64,000 bases of DNA from Actinoalloteichus hymeniacidonis (GCF_014203365.1 NZ_JACHIS010000001.1:3596001-3660000), one strand, 5' to 3'. Counted from the stretch's first letter, positions 41,740-51,401 are shown. Made by a program: numbers and translations. The notes: generated by a model not told the origin, from the letters alone.

Positions 41740-42569
41740 GATGCGGCGGAATCGGCGCCTGCGGCGGCCATGGCACCGTGATGCCTGCCGATCGGCACCA
41801 CCATCGGTGTGGCCGAGACCGGGCAGGGCACCACGCGGGAGGACATGTCGAACACGTCGGACACCAGTTCCTCGGTCACGATCTCGGTGGGCGGCCCCTC
41901 CGCCACGATCTCGCCGTCCTTCATCGCGATCAGGTGGTCGGCGTAGCGGCAGGCCAGATTCAAGTCGTGCAGGACGAGCACGACGGTGGATCCCTTACGT
42001 CGGTTGAGATCGGTGAGCAGATCCAGCACCTCAACCTGGTGGCTGACGTCGAGGAAGGTGGTCGGCTCGTCGAGCAGCAGCAGATCGGTCCCCTGTGCGA
42101 GGGCCATGGCGATCCACACCCGCTGTCGCTGCCCGCCGGAGAGTTCGTCGATGGATCGGGCCGCCAACTCCAGCGTGCCGGTGGCCAGTAAGGCCTCGGC
42201 GACCGCGTCGTCGTCGCCGCTGCTCCACTGGCGGAACCAGCCCTGGTGCGGATAGCGGCCCCGGCCGACCAGGTCGGCGACGCGGATGCCCTCCGGCGCG
42301 GTGGGCGACTGCGGCAGCAACCCGAGCACGGCGGCCACCGCCTTCGTCGACTGCGTGTTGATGTCCTTGCCGTCGAGGTAGATCGTTCCGGCTGCGGGCG
42401 AGAGCAGTCGCGCCAGACCGCGCAGCAGTGTCGACTTGCCGCACGCGTTGGCCCCGACGATCACCGTGACCTTCCCCGGCGGGATGTCGACGCTGAGGCC
42501 CTTGACCACCTCGCGGCTGCCGTAGGCCAGGCGCAGGTTCTCAGCGCTCAGCGTGTGTCGGTCTGTCAT
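41736..42569 (-). CDS. Siderophore ABC transporter ATPase (FecE/FepC-like)
   Basis: A 277-residue ATPase. Walker A VIVGANACGKSTLLRGLARL (residues about 38-57) has the Ala-Cys form common in ferri-siderophore ATPases, the signature is LSGGQRQRVWIAMALAQ and Walker B LLLLDEPTTFLDVSHQ, followed by LVLHDLNLACRYADHL. The typical family phrase VADLVGRGRYPHQ is also present. It drives import through the two FecCD permeases. ATG 42569 has GAGGAG seven bases upstream, which removes an unsupported 10-residue extension. Stop overlaps the next gene start by four bases. Confidence 0.94.
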   Translation of the reverse strand: MTDRHTLSAENLRLAYGSREVVKGLSVDIPPGKVTVIVGANACGKSTLLRGLARLLSPAAGTIYLDGKDINTQSTKAVAAVLGLLPQSPTAPEGIRVADLVGRGRYPHQGWFRQWSSGDDDAVAEALLATGTLELAARSIDELSGGQRQRVWIAMALAQGTDLLLLDEPTTFLDVSHQVEVLDLLTDLNRRKGSTVVLVLHDLNLACRYADHLIAMKDGEIVAEGPPTEIVTEELVSDVFDMSSRVVPCPVSATPMVVPIGRHHGAMAAAGADSAAS

Positions 42570-42591
42570 CGGCAAACTCCTCATCCGCTGC

Positions 42592-43707
42592 TCATTCACT
42601 GCGACCCACCCGGTTCGATACCGCCAGCAACCACAGCAGGTAGGGGGCGCCGATCAGGCCGGTCACCACGCCGACCGGGAAATCGGCCCCGGTGATCAGG
42701 TGTTGCGCCATCAGGTCGGCGACCACCACCAGAAGGCCGCCGACCAGGGCCGACGGCAGTAGCGCCAGGCCTGCGCCGGTGAGCAGCCGTCGAGCGATCG
42801 GCGCGGCGATCAACGCCACGAACGACACCGGTCCGGCCGCAGCGGTGGCCACGCTGGCCAACGCGACCCCGATCATGATCAAACCCAACCTCGACCGTTC
42901 CACCCGCACTCCGAGGGCCGAGGCCGAATCGTCGCCCAGCTGCAGCGCGCGCAGCGGACGGGACAACACGACCACCCCGGGCACCAGGACGAGTAGACAC
43001 CACACCAGCGGCGTGGCATGGGCCCAGGTCCGGGCGTCCAGGCTGCCGGTCAGCCAGACCAGGGCCTCCTGGGCGGTCTCGATCCGCGTCCTGGTCATCA
43101 GATACGAGACGACGGCCGAGAGGATCGCAGCCACCGCGATCCCGATCAGGACCAGGCGCTGCCCGGTGACTCCTCGGCGCCAGGCCAACAGATAGATCGC
43201 CGCTGCGGTGGCCAGGCCGCCGAGCACGGCCCCCACCGACACCAGCGTGCCGCTCACGCCGAACACCACGATGCACAGCACTGCGGAGGCCGAGGCGCCC
43301 GAGGTGATCCCGATGATGTCGGGGCTGGCCAAGGGGTTGCGCAACAGGTTCTGGAACAGCGCTCCTGCCAGACCGAGTGCGACGCCCACCAGGATCCCGG
43401 TCAGCGCCCTGGGCAGCCGCAGTCCGCCGATGATGAACTCGGTGGCCGGTTGGGCTCCGCCGGTCAACCACGCCAGGACCTCGGAGACCGGGATGGGGAA
43501 TTCGCCGAGCGCCAACGCGGCGACGAAGGCGCCCAGCAGTGCCACCGCGAGCACCAGGGTCACGGTCACCTCTCGGGTGCCGTGCCCACGTCGGGCCGAG
43601 GCAACCATCCGCCTGGCCTGCTCCCGTTGGGAGGCGGACCGGGCGGTGGGTGGGGAATCGGGTACCGGTCTCGAACTCGACACGGTCGTCCTGTCGGGGG
43701 CCATCAC
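42592..43707 (-). CDS. Siderophore ABC transporter permease (FecCD family)
   Basis: A 371-residue protein with a 45-residue polar N-terminus and about 10 membrane helices. RLPRALTGILVGVALGLAGA is the family hallmark near residue 97, followed by FQNLLRNPLASPDIIGITSG and ALGVRVERSRLG. It forms the membrane channel with the next permease. ATG overlaps the upstream permease stop (ATGA). ATPase gene follows after 22 bases. Confidence 0.94.
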   Translation of the reverse strand: MMAPDRTTVSSSRPVPDSPPTARSASQREQARRMVASARRGHGTREVTVTLVLAVALLGAFVAALALGEFPIPVSEVLAWLTGGAQPATEFIIGGLRLPRALTGILVGVALGLAGALFQNLLRNPLASPDIIGITSGASASAVLCIVVFGVSGTLVSVGAVLGGLATAAAIYLLAWRRGVTGQRLVLIGIAVAAILSAVVSYLMTRTRIETAQEALVWLTGSLDARTWAHATPLVWCLLVLVPGVVVLSRPLRALQLGDDSASALGVRVERSRLGLIMIGVALASVATAAAGPVSFVALIAAPIARRLLTGAGLALLPSALVGGLLVVVADLMAQHLITGADFPVGVVTGLIGAPYLLWLLAVSNRVGRSE

Positions 43708-44879
43708 AACTCCGGCAGACTGCGTCGACGGATCAAGGCGATGAACACCGGCGCACCCAGCACCGCGGTGACGATCCCGACCTGCAGTTCGCCGGGATGC
43801 GTCACGACCCGGCCCAGGATGTCGGCCACCAGCAGCAGGATCGGGGCGAGCAGTGCCGAGTAGGCCAGCACCCAGCGGTAGTCGGGTCCGGTGATCAGTC
43901 GGGCGATGTGCGGGACGGCGAGCCCGACGAAGCCGATCGGACCCGCCGCCGCCGTGGCCACGCCACAGAGCAGGACGACGACGCTCAGCACGATGAGCCG
44001 GTCCCGTTGCACCCGCCTGCCCAACGACCTGGCCAGGTCGTCGCCGAGCGACAGTGCGTTGAGCAGTCGCCCGAAGAACAACGCGACGACCAGGCCGACC
44101 AGGACGAACGGCAGCGCCTGCACGACGACGTCCATTCCACGGCCCGCCAGCGCGCCGACCTGCCAGAATCGGAAGCGGTCGAAGGTCCCGCCATCGGTGA
44201 TCAGCACCGCCGTGGTCAGCGACAGCAGGGCCGCACTCATCGCCGCGCCCGCCAGGGCCAGCTTGACCGGCGTGGCCCCGCCGCGTCCCACCGCCGCCAC
44301 GCCGTAGATGACCACGACGCTTGCCGCGGCTCCGGCGAATCCGAACCAGACGTAGCCGGTCAGGGTGGTGACGCCCAGGACGCTGATGGCGATGACCACG
44401 AAGAACGCCGCTCCGGCGTTGACCCCGAGGATGCCGGGGTCGGCCAACGGATTGCGCGTCACGCCCTGCATCAGGGTGCCCGCGACGCCGAGGGCGGCGC
44501 CCGCCAACACACCGAGCAGCGTTCTGGGCAGTCGCAGTTCCCGCACGACGAGGTGGTCGCTGTCGGACGGATCGAAGGTCCAGAAGCCGTTGTGGAAGAA
44601 GGCATCGAGGACCACGGCGGGCGGGATCGGCTTGGTGCCCACCGCGAGACCCGCCACGGCCGCCGCCACCAACAACACGACCAGCCCGACGAGTCCGGCG
44701 CTCAGCCCGATCCTCTTGGTGGCGGACCGCCCCGCCATGGCCGCCGAGGCGCCCGCGTCCGGGGGTGTCGCGCGGTCCGGAGCAGGTTCGACGTCGTCGG
44801 GAGTTCGCAGCGCGGTGCCCACCGCCGACCCGGTCGGTCCCCGGTCGAGCTGCCGTGGACGGTCGCCGTCATGGTGCAT
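43704..44879 (-). CDS. Siderophore ABC transporter permease (FecCD family)
   Basis: A 391-residue partner permease with about 10 helices behind a 50-residue polar tail. RLPRTLLGVLAGAALGVAGT, MQGVTRNPLADPGILGVNAG and SLGRRVQRDRLI match the family; VAVPHIARLITGPD-like segment VGLAVPHIARLITG is the coupling region. It forms a heterodimer with the downstream permease and imports ferri-siderophore delivered by the lipoprotein. ATG 44879; ribosome binding site weak. 42 bases downstream of the lipoprotein gene. Confidence 0.94.
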   Translation of the reverse strand: MHHDGDRPRQLDRGPTGSAVGTALRTPDDVEPAPDRATPPDAGASAAMAGRSATKRIGLSAGLVGLVVLLVAAAVAGLAVGTKPIPPAVVLDAFFHNGFWTFDPSDSDHLVVRELRLPRTLLGVLAGAALGVAGTLMQGVTRNPLADPGILGVNAGAAFFVVIAISVLGVTTLTGYVWFGFAGAAASVVVIYGVAAVGRGGATPVKLALAGAAMSAALLSLTTAVLITDGGTFDRFRFWQVGALAGRGMDVVVQALPFVLVGLVVALFFGRLLNALSLGDDLARSLGRRVQRDRLIVLSVVVLLCGVATAAAGPIGFVGLAVPHIARLITGPDYRWVLAYSALLAPILLLVADILGRVVTHPGELQVGIVTAVLGAPVFIALIRRRSLPEL

Positions 44880-44921
44880 CTCTGAGGTGTCCTTCTGCCT
44901 TGTCGACTACAGCGTCGCCGG

Positions 44922-45944
44922 TCAGCGGACCTTCTCGACCAGTTGCGGCACCAGCTCGTCGATGACGAAGGGAATGCTCAGCACGGTGTTGTGCGCCATG
45001 GCCAGACCGGGGTCTCCGGTCGCCAGCCAGATGACGTCGTCGCGCTCGACGACGTCCAATGCTTGGAAGACGGCGTCGTCCTCGGCCGCCTCGCGATCGC
45101 CGTCCCGTTCGAGGACCACGAGCACGTCCGCCTCCAGCAAGTCCATGCGCTCGGCGCTGAGGTCGAGGTAGAAGGACGCGCCGTCGTCGAGTTCGGCAAG
45201 GGCGTCGGGGAGCCGCATCCCCATCGACGACAGGAACTGGCCGCGCGGATCGAGGTCGGTGTAGGGCCAGTAGCCGCCGTCGGGGTTCGGCAGCAGCGTC
45301 GCGCCGGTCTTGCCCGCCAGCTCGGGGTTCTGCTCCGCGGTCTCCTGGAGCAGGGTCTCGGTCTCCTCGATCAACGCGGCGGCCTCGTCCGGCTTGCCCA
45401 CTGCCTGGCCGATGACCTCGGTGTGCTCCTGCCACGGGATCGCGAAGTCGGCCTGATCGGCGGACCGGACCACGGTGGGCACCAGTTCCGAGAGGGCGTC
45501 GTAGGTCGTCTGGTCCATAGCGGAGGTGACGCCGATGATCAGATCCGGGGCCAGCGCCAATACCTCCTCTGGATCGGGATCGGTGGCGCTGGGGAAGATC
45601 TTGGGCTCGGCGTCGCCCAGGAGTTCCTCCGCCCACGGTCCCACGTTCTCCATGGAGAAGCCGGGGTGCACCGCGATCGGGGTGACGCCCAACGCCAGCA
45701 GCGGGTCGTGGTCGGTGATGCCGAGGGTGACGATGCGCTGCGGCCGATCGGTGATCTCGGTCTCGCCGAACTGGTGCTCGATGGTCACGGGGTAGGCCTC
45801 GCCCACGCCGCTGTCACCCGCCAGTCCTGCGTCGGTGTTCGACGCGGAGTCCTCGGTGCCGCCACAGGCGGACACCAGTAACAGCGTGCCCGCAAGGCAG
45901 GCGACCGCCCGGCGTAGATTCCGGGGTGACGGGTGCGAGGGCAT
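44922..45944 (-). CDS. Ferri-siderophore-binding lipoprotein (FepB/FhuD-like)
   Basis: A 340-residue lipoprotein: basic MPSHPSPRNLRRAVACLAGT, hydrophobic segment and lipobox LVSAC with the Cys at 27. The mature part has the type-III (helical backbone) binding fold, with RIVTLGITDHDPLLALGVTP, APDLIIGVTSAMDQTTYDAL and LVVLERDGDR. It would bind a ferric siderophore outside the membrane for the two FecCD permeases. ATG 45944 has GAAAGGAA upstream. The iron box at 45972-45990 lies 28 bases before the start. First gene of a six-gene operon ending at 38111. Confidence 0.93.
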   Translation of the reverse strand: MPSHPSPRNLRRAVACLAGTLLLVSACGGTEDSASNTDAGLAGDSGVGEAYPVTIEHQFGETEITDRPQRIVTLGITDHDPLLALGVTPIAVHPGFSMENVGPWAEELLGDAEPKIFPSATDPDPEEVLALAPDLIIGVTSAMDQTTYDALSELVPTVVRSADQADFAIPWQEHTEVIGQAVGKPDEAAALIEETETLLQETAEQNPELAGKTGATLLPNPDGGYWPYTDLDPRGQFLSSMGMRLPDALAELDDGASFYLDLSAERMDLLEADVLVVLERDGDREAAEDDAVFQALDVVERDDVIWLATGDPGLAMAHNTVLSIPFVIDELVPQLVEKVR

Positions 45945-45971
45945 GGGGTTCCTTTCACCAACGAACCAGAG

Positions 45972-45990
45972 TTAGGTCAGGCTAGCCTAA
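45972..45990. promoter_or_regulatory. Iron box (IdeR/DmdR1-type operator)
   Basis: TTAGGTCAGGCTAGCCTAA is a 19-bp site that differs from the consensus TTAGGTTAGGCTAACCTAA in two bases. Iron-loaded DtxR/IdeR/DmdR1 repressors bind it. It lies directly before the siderophore lipoprotein gene, so the operon should be switched on when iron is low. Confidence 0.88.
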
Positions 45991-46349
45991 AGCTTGCAGG
46001 TGATCGGTGGTACACGGAGGTGGCACGGATCGCTTCACTCGGCGCCGACCCCACCCGAGGAACCCGACCGCGGAACCCGAGCGACGACCCACCGTCGACC
46101 GGTCCGGACGCAGCGTGTGTTTTCCGGACCGCCACGGCCGATCGGCCACTTTTCCCCCTCGCCACGCGTCGACCAGCGGGTTCTACACTCGAATCGTGAT
46201 CATGCCGCGTCGCCCACCAGCGGCGAGAAGACCATGAACACGCCGTCACCCGGAGTGGCTCGGCATCGGCGGATCCGCCCGCGGCCGACCGACGGCCTGA
46301 GGCGAGGATCCGAGGGTGACGGGGTCCAGGCGAGGACGCGAGGACACGG
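45991..46349. other. Leader region before the AfsR-like gene, no gene seen
   Basis: No credible coding sequence. It holds an 8-bp inverted repeat (GGTCCGGA 46101-46108 / TCCGGACC 46123-46130) and a TACACT sequence (46184-46189) that could serve as a -10 for the AfsR-like gene. No matching -35 was found. Confidence 0.5.
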
Positions 46350-49300
46350 ATGGATTCGAACGAGATCCAGGCTTGCGAGCCGATGTTCCGGCTACTGGGC
46401 GCGGTGGACGTCCAATCCGTCGAGCTACCGCTCGGACCGCCGAAACAACGCTGCCTCCTCGCCGCGCTGCTCCTCGAACCCGGGCGCACCCGCACCGTCG
46501 AACAACTCATCGACGCCATCTGGGGTGAGGATCCGCCCGCCTCGGCACGCAAGGCGATCCAGGTCTACGTCTCGAACCTACGTCGCGCGCTGGCCCCGCT
46601 GCGGGATGTCGCCCTCGAGACCGCCTCGGGCGGATACCGGCTGGTGAGTCCCACCGTGGCCATCGATCTCCTGAGATTCCGAGAACTGGTCGATCGCGCG
46701 GGCACCGAATGGGGCACCACTCGCCGGACCCTGCTGCACCGCGCCGTGCGCTTATGGCGCGGCACTCCCCTCTCCGGCACCGGCGACAGCGACTTCATCC
46801 TGCGCAATCAGGCCCGGCTGCAACAGGAACGGCTGGAGGCACTCGAAGCCCGCATCGCCGCCGATCTCGACGCCGGTGAGATGGCGGGGCTGACCCGCGA
46901 ACTCGATGGGCTGCTCATCGAGTTCCCGCTGCGGGAACCGCTCTACGAGCTGCTGATGTTGGTGCACTGGGCCGAGCAGCGTCCCAACGAGGCGCTCGCG
47001 GTGTTCGCCACGGCGGGCAGGGTGCTCTCGAGGGAACTGGGCACCGACCCCGGCACCGCGCTGCGCAGACTGCACCGCCGACTGCTGGCCGCCGATCGAC
47101 GTTCGGCCGAGACCACCCACACCGCGCCCCGGTTGGCCCAACTGCCCGCGGGCACCCCGCAGTTCACCGGTCGCCGGGCCGAGCAGCGACGCATCGCGAC
47201 GTTGCTCGCCGACGCAGACGCGGGTACCAGTCCGGTGATCGTCGTCGACGGGATGGCGGGGGTCGGCAAGACCGGGCTGGTGTTGCGATGCGCCCACCAG
47301 GCAGCGGACCGATATCCGGACGGACAGCTCTACCTGGACATGCGCGGCCACGGCGGCGGCAATCCGGTCTCCGCGCAGGAGGCGCTCGAACGCCTGCTGC
47401 GCTCGCTGGACGTCCCGGCCGAACAGATTCCCGAGGACGAATCGGCCGCCGCCGCGCTCTATCGCAGCACGCTGTTCGGGCACAGGCTGCTCATCGTCGC
47501 GGACAACGTGGGACACGCCGAGCAGATCTACCCCTTGATCCCCGGGGATCTCGACAGCCGGTTGATCGTGACCAGCAGGCATCGACTCAACGGGTTCATC
47601 GCGAGGACGGGAGCCGACTCGGTATCACTGGACGTGCTCTCGACCGGGGAGTCGGTGGAGCTGATCGGCCGGGTCGCGGGGCCCGACGTCGTGCTGCGGG
47701 AGCCCGAGGCGGCCAAGACGCTCGCGGCCCTGTGCTCCTACCTGCCGCTGGCCCTGCGCATCGCGTTGGCCCGGATGTCGGCCGAGGACGGTCTCGGCGG
47801 GCTGGTCCGGCGGCTGGGGGCGGGCCGACCACTGGCCGACCTGCATTTCGACGACGATCCCCACGCCTCGGTGCGCACGGCGTTCCATCACTCCTACGTT
47901 CTGCTCCCCATCGCCCAACAACGCCTCTTCCGGCACATCGGGCTCAGCGGGCTCGGGGAGATCGACGCCCACGGCGCGGCCGCCCTATTGGAGATCGAAC
48001 TCGCCGAGGCCGACGACCACCTGCGCAGGTTGGCGGAGGCGCATCTCGTCGAGCCTGGCGAGAACCGGGGGTTCCGCCTGCACGACGTGGTTCGCGAGTA
48101 CGCGATGGAACTCGGTTCCGAACGGGACTCCGCCGAGGCCAGGGCGGCCGCATTGGGTCGGCTGCTGGCCTACTACCAGCAGACCGTCGAAGCGGCGGTC
48201 CACCACATCATCCCGCCGCATGACCGCCCCGCGCGGACTCCGGCGACCCAGCACCACTTCGCCGATCGGGCGACGGCGCTGGCCTGGCTGGACTCGCAGC
48301 AGGTGAACGTGGTGATCCTGGTGGAACAGGCGGCCGAGCAGGGCCGGGTCCGAGCGGCCTGGCAGCTGGCCGACGCGCTCTGGCGCTACCTGCTCTTCCG
48401 CAGGCACATCACCTACTGGCTGTCCACTCACCGGGTGGCGCTGCGCAGCGCGGAGCTCGCGGGCGATCGCATCGGGGAGGCCATCACCCTGACCCACCTG
48501 GCGATCGGCACTTTCAGCGCCGGGCGTTTCCACGAGGCACAGCGATTGGCGGATCGGGCGCTGATCCTGCACCAGCGCTCCGGGGACTGGGCGCACGAGT
48601 GGCAGACGATGAACAGCCTCGCCAATTGTGCGTTCCGGCTCGGCAACAGCGCCGAGGCGCTGGAATGGCATCGCCATGCCGCCGCGCTGTGTCGTCGCCA
48701 CGACGCGGTCGCCATGCTCGCGGGCACCATGACCAACCAGGCACTGCTGCACGAGCAACTGGGCGAGTTCGCCCAGGCCCTGAGTTGCTCGGAACAGGCG
48801 CTGACCGCCTATCGGCAGATCGGCGACCGACCCGGCGAGGCGCGGGTGCTGAGCAATCTGGGCAAGATCCTCACCCGCAGCGGTGATCCCGGGAGGGCGT
48901 TGGAGGTACTCCGCGACTGCCTGGCCATCAAGGAGGAGTTGGGCGACCGGGACAGTCTGGCCGCCCCGCTCGCGAACCTGGGCAGCGCGTTGGCCCGCCT
49001 CGGCAGGCTCGCCGAGGCCGCCGAGTACCACCGGGAGGCGCTGGAGATCGTCCGGCGTACGGAGCCGACCGTGGCGGCGGAGATCCTGAACTCGCTGGGT
49101 CTGGTGCTCACCGCGATGGGCGAGGCCGCCGAGGCGATCCGGCACCACCGGGCGGCGCTCTCCTCGGCTCGACAGTGTCGGGACCGCTATCAGGAGGCCA
49201 AGGCCCTCGACGCGCTGGCGACGGCGCACCGATCCCTGGGCGAGCACGCCACCGCGCGGGAGCGACTGCGCGATGCACTGAGCGTCTACGAGGCCCTGGG

Positions 49301-49382
49301 CGTCCCCGAGGCCGAGGCGACCCGCAGCAGGCTCGCCGAGGACGCCGCGGCCGACGCGGACCGGGCCTGCCCACACGGCTGA
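46350..49382 (+). CDS. AfsR/SARP-like regulator with BTAD, NB-ARC and TPR domains
   Basis: A 1010-residue regulator. Residues about 12-100: OmpR-type winged helix (FRLLGAVDVQSVELPLGPPK, RTRTVEQLIDAIWGEDPPA). About 105-255: BTAD bacterial activation domain. About 270-520: NB-ARC nucleotide switch with Walker A GMAGVGKTGL near 300 and HRLLIVADNV. About 620-1000: TPR-type repeats (LSCSEQALTAYRQIGDRPGE, VLSNLGKILTRSGDPGRALE). It resembles AfsR, which integrates Ser/Thr kinase signals to control secondary metabolism. No phosphorylation site or target is evident. ATG 46350 has GAGGA upstream; ATG 46383 also possible. It converges with the ABC-ATPase gene, 27 bases apart. Confidence 0.92.
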   Translation: MDSNEIQACEPMFRLLGAVDVQSVELPLGPPKQRCLLAALLLEPGRTRTVEQLIDAIWGEDPPASARKAIQVYVSNLRRALAPLRDVALETASGGYRLVSPTVAIDLLRFRELVDRAGTEWGTTRRTLLHRAVRLWRGTPLSGTGDSDFILRNQARLQQERLEALEARIAADLDAGEMAGLTRELDGLLIEFPLREPLYELLMLVHWAEQRPNEALAVFATAGRVLSRELGTDPGTALRRLHRRLLAADRRSAETTHTAPRLAQLPAGTPQFTGRRAEQRRIATLLADADAGTSPVIVVDGMAGVGKTGLVLRCAHQAADRYPDGQLYLDMRGHGGGNPVSAQEALERLLRSLDVPAEQIPEDESAAAALYRSTLFGHRLLIVADNVGHAEQIYPLIPGDLDSRLIVTSRHRLNGFIARTGADSVSLDVLSTGESVELIGRVAGPDVVLREPEAAKTLAALCSYLPLALRIALARMSAEDGLGGLVRRLGAGRPLADLHFDDDPHASVRTAFHHSYVLLPIAQQRLFRHIGLSGLGEIDAHGAAALLEIELAEADDHLRRLAEAHLVEPGENRGFRLHDVVREYAMELGSERDSAEARAAALGRLLAYYQQTVEAAVHHIIPPHDRPARTPATQHHFADRATALAWLDSQQVNVVILVEQAAEQGRVRAAWQLADALWRYLLFRRHITYWLSTHRVALRSAELAGDRIGEAITLTHLAIGTFSAGRFHEAQRLADRALILHQRSGDWAHEWQTMNSLANCAFRLGNSAEALEWHRHAAALCRRHDAVAMLAGTMTNQALLHEQLGEFAQALSCSEQALTAYRQIGDRPGEARVLSNLGKILTRSGDPGRALEVLRDCLAIKEELGDRDSLAAPLANLGSALARLGRLAEAAEYHREALEIVRRTEPTVAAEILNSLGLVLTAMGEAAEAIRHHRAALSSARQCRDRYQEAKALDALATAHRSLGEHATARERLRDALSVYEALGVPEAEATRSRLAEDAAADADRACPHG

Positions 49383-49409
49383 TGCGTGCGGGACGCCCGA
49401 GCCCTCCCA

Positions 49410-51209
49410 CTACGGCCGCCGCGCCGCTCGGTCCGCCGTGCGACCGGCCGTCTCGACGGGATCGGCGATGCGCAGCGTGCGTAGTCGGTTGAGCGCGGCG
49501 GCGACCTCGAACATCCTCGGCACGGCCAGATCCCCGGGGAATCCCGCGGCCAACGCCGAGGGCCCCCGCTCGGCGATCTCGGCCGCCAACCCGGTCAACG
49601 CCTCGCGCAGGGTGCGAGTCCCATCGAGCCGACCACGCTCGCCCAGTGCGGCCAGCGCCAAGCCGACTCCGACGAGTTGCGCCGGATCGACGAGCTGCTC
49701 GATCAACCGGACATCGATCTCCTCCTCGCCCAACAGGACCACGTCGAGTCCCCGGGCCCGGACGCGCCGTCGGCCGCCGCCGATCGCGGCATCGATCGAC
49801 TCCGCCAGCGGCCGCCTGGCCCGCACCGGGGGGAAGATCCGATCGTCCTCGGTCGCCCGATCACCGGCCAGCAGGCGGGCGCGCTCGGTGACCTCGCGCG
49901 GCTGGTAGGCGTCCATCATCACGACGTGATCGGCGACGGCAAGGTAGTCGCCGGTCCCCCCGGTGACCACGATGGTGGAAGTGCCGTGATCGGTCCACAG
50001 GGAGCGAATGAGATCCAGCAGCGGGGTGAGCGGCTCGTGCTCGGCCGATACCAGCGCCCGCATCCGCGCATCCCGGATCATGATGTTGGTGGCGGCCGTG
50101 TCCTCGTCGATCAGCAGGGCACGCGAGCCGACCTCCAACGCCTCCACGATCGACGCCGCCTGCGAGGTGGATCCCGAGGCGTCGGCGGTGCAGAAGTCCG
50201 CCGTGGTGGCGCCGTTGGGCAGGGTGGACAGGAAGGCGCCCAGATCGAGCCGGGTGACGGACCGGCCGTCCTCCGCACGGATCTTCACCGCGTCCGCCCT
50301 GGTGACCACGAGTTCTCGACCGTCGCCGGGCAGGTGGTCGTATACGCCGCGTTCGATCGCGCGCACCAGCGTCGACTTCCCATGGAACCCGCCGCCGACG
50401 ACGACGGTCACCCCCTCGGGGATGCCCAGGCCGGTGACCTCGCCCCGGTACGGCAGCCGGACCCGGACGGCCATCGACTCAGGCGCCCGAAACGGTAGTG
50501 CCGTCGACATGGGTTCCTCGGAGACACCGGAGCGTCGGGGCAGGATCGCGCCGTCGGCCACGAAGGCGATCAGGCCCAGTTCGGGCAGCATCTCGCGGAG
50601 TGCGACGGCGTCGGCCACCGTGGCCACGACGCGGCGGGCCGCAGGCAGATCGATCGACTCGCCCCGGACGGCGTCGACGGCGGTGGGCAGCAGATCGGTC
50701 AGCGCGCGGCGGGCGGCCCGGCCGTCGATGCGACGGCCGCGCCCGGGCAGCGCGAGCGCAAGGCAGAGTGTCACCGCGCCGTCGAGGATCCGGCCCGAGC
50801 TGCGGTCCAGGATCTCCGGCCCACCGACGTCGACGGTGAAGGGCCCGCCGGACAGGGCGGCGGCGAATCGGCGCAGCAGGTGGGCACTCGTCGCCCGCGC
50901 GGCATCCGGGGTGTCCCACAGATCCGAGGGCAATCCGGCGGATCGGTCGCCGATCTGCACCTCCACCCGGCTGGGCGGGGCGTAGGGATCCGGTTGGGCC
51001 CGGCGCACCGTCAGGGTGAAATGCGGGAAGACCCAACGCCCCTCGATGCGGCGATAGGCGGGGTAGCCGTCGCCGTCGATCCGTTCCAGTAGCTCGGCCA
51101 GTTCCTCGGAGTCACCGCCGGACGCGGCATGCGAGGTGGAGCTGGACGCGGCCGGGCGCGGTCGGCGGCTCGATGGCCGGCCACCGGGAGGGCCGTGCTG
51201 TCGCGTCAT
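49410..51209 (-). CDS. ABC-class ATPase, MRB1590-like
   Basis: A 599-residue soluble protein with a Pro/Ser-rich N-terminus, then a domain containing FPHFTLTVRRAQPDPYAPPS, and a P-loop core: Walker A GGGFHGKSTL near residue 275 and Walker B ALLIDEDTAATNIMIRD near 366. It belongs to the ABC_ATPase group (PF09818), which is related to trypanosome MRB1590, an RNA-binding ATPase; the bacterial role is unknown. No membrane segment and no transporter partner. TIVVTGGTGDYLAVADHVVM is the switch region. GTG or ATG start at 51209; the first 20 residues are poorly supported. Divergent from the BASS gene. Confidence 0.85.
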   Translation of the reverse strand: MTRQHGPPGGRPSSRRPRPAASSSTSHAASGGDSEELAELLERIDGDGYPAYRRIEGRWVFPHFTLTVRRAQPDPYAPPSRVEVQIGDRSAGLPSDLWDTPDAARATSAHLLRRFAAALSGGPFTVDVGGPEILDRSSGRILDGAVTLCLALALPGRGRRIDGRAARRALTDLLPTAVDAVRGESIDLPAARRVVATVADAVALREMLPELGLIAFVADGAILPRRSGVSEEPMSTALPFRAPESMAVRVRLPYRGEVTGLGIPEGVTVVVGGGFHGKSTLVRAIERGVYDHLPGDGRELVVTRADAVKIRAEDGRSVTRLDLGAFLSTLPNGATTADFCTADASGSTSQAASIVEALEVGSRALLIDEDTAATNIMIRDARMRALVSAEHEPLTPLLDLIRSLWTDHGTSTIVVTGGTGDYLAVADHVVMMDAYQPREVTERARLLAGDRATEDDRIFPPVRARRPLAESIDAAIGGGRRRVRARGLDVVLLGEEEIDVRLIEQLVDPAQLVGVGLALAALGERGRLDGTRTLREALTGLAAEIAERGPSALAAGFPGDLAVPRMFEVAAALNRLRTLRIADPVETAGRTADRAARRP

Positions 51210-51401
51210 GTCCGACTCCTACCACGGTGTCGGATATCAGCGCCCGGCCACCCGCGCCGGGGCGCTGTCCTGTGGCCGATCGCGCACCCGAGGCGCGGCT
51301 GATCAGGCGTGATCTCGGGGTAGCCTTCCCCAGCGTCATCCCAGGGTGGATCGGCGACCATCGTGGATCGCCGACCGCGCCACGCTTCGACTGGAGGACC
51401 C

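Noticed and set aside
46101-46130. 8-bp inverted repeat with a 14-base loop before the AfsR-like gene
   Set aside because: The long loop and lack of a nearby gene end give no support for terminator or operator use.
51330-51385. Direct repeat GGATCGGCGACC / GGATCGCCGACC before the BASS gene
   Set aside because: One mismatch and no palindromic character; no regulator evidence and no riboswitch pattern seen.
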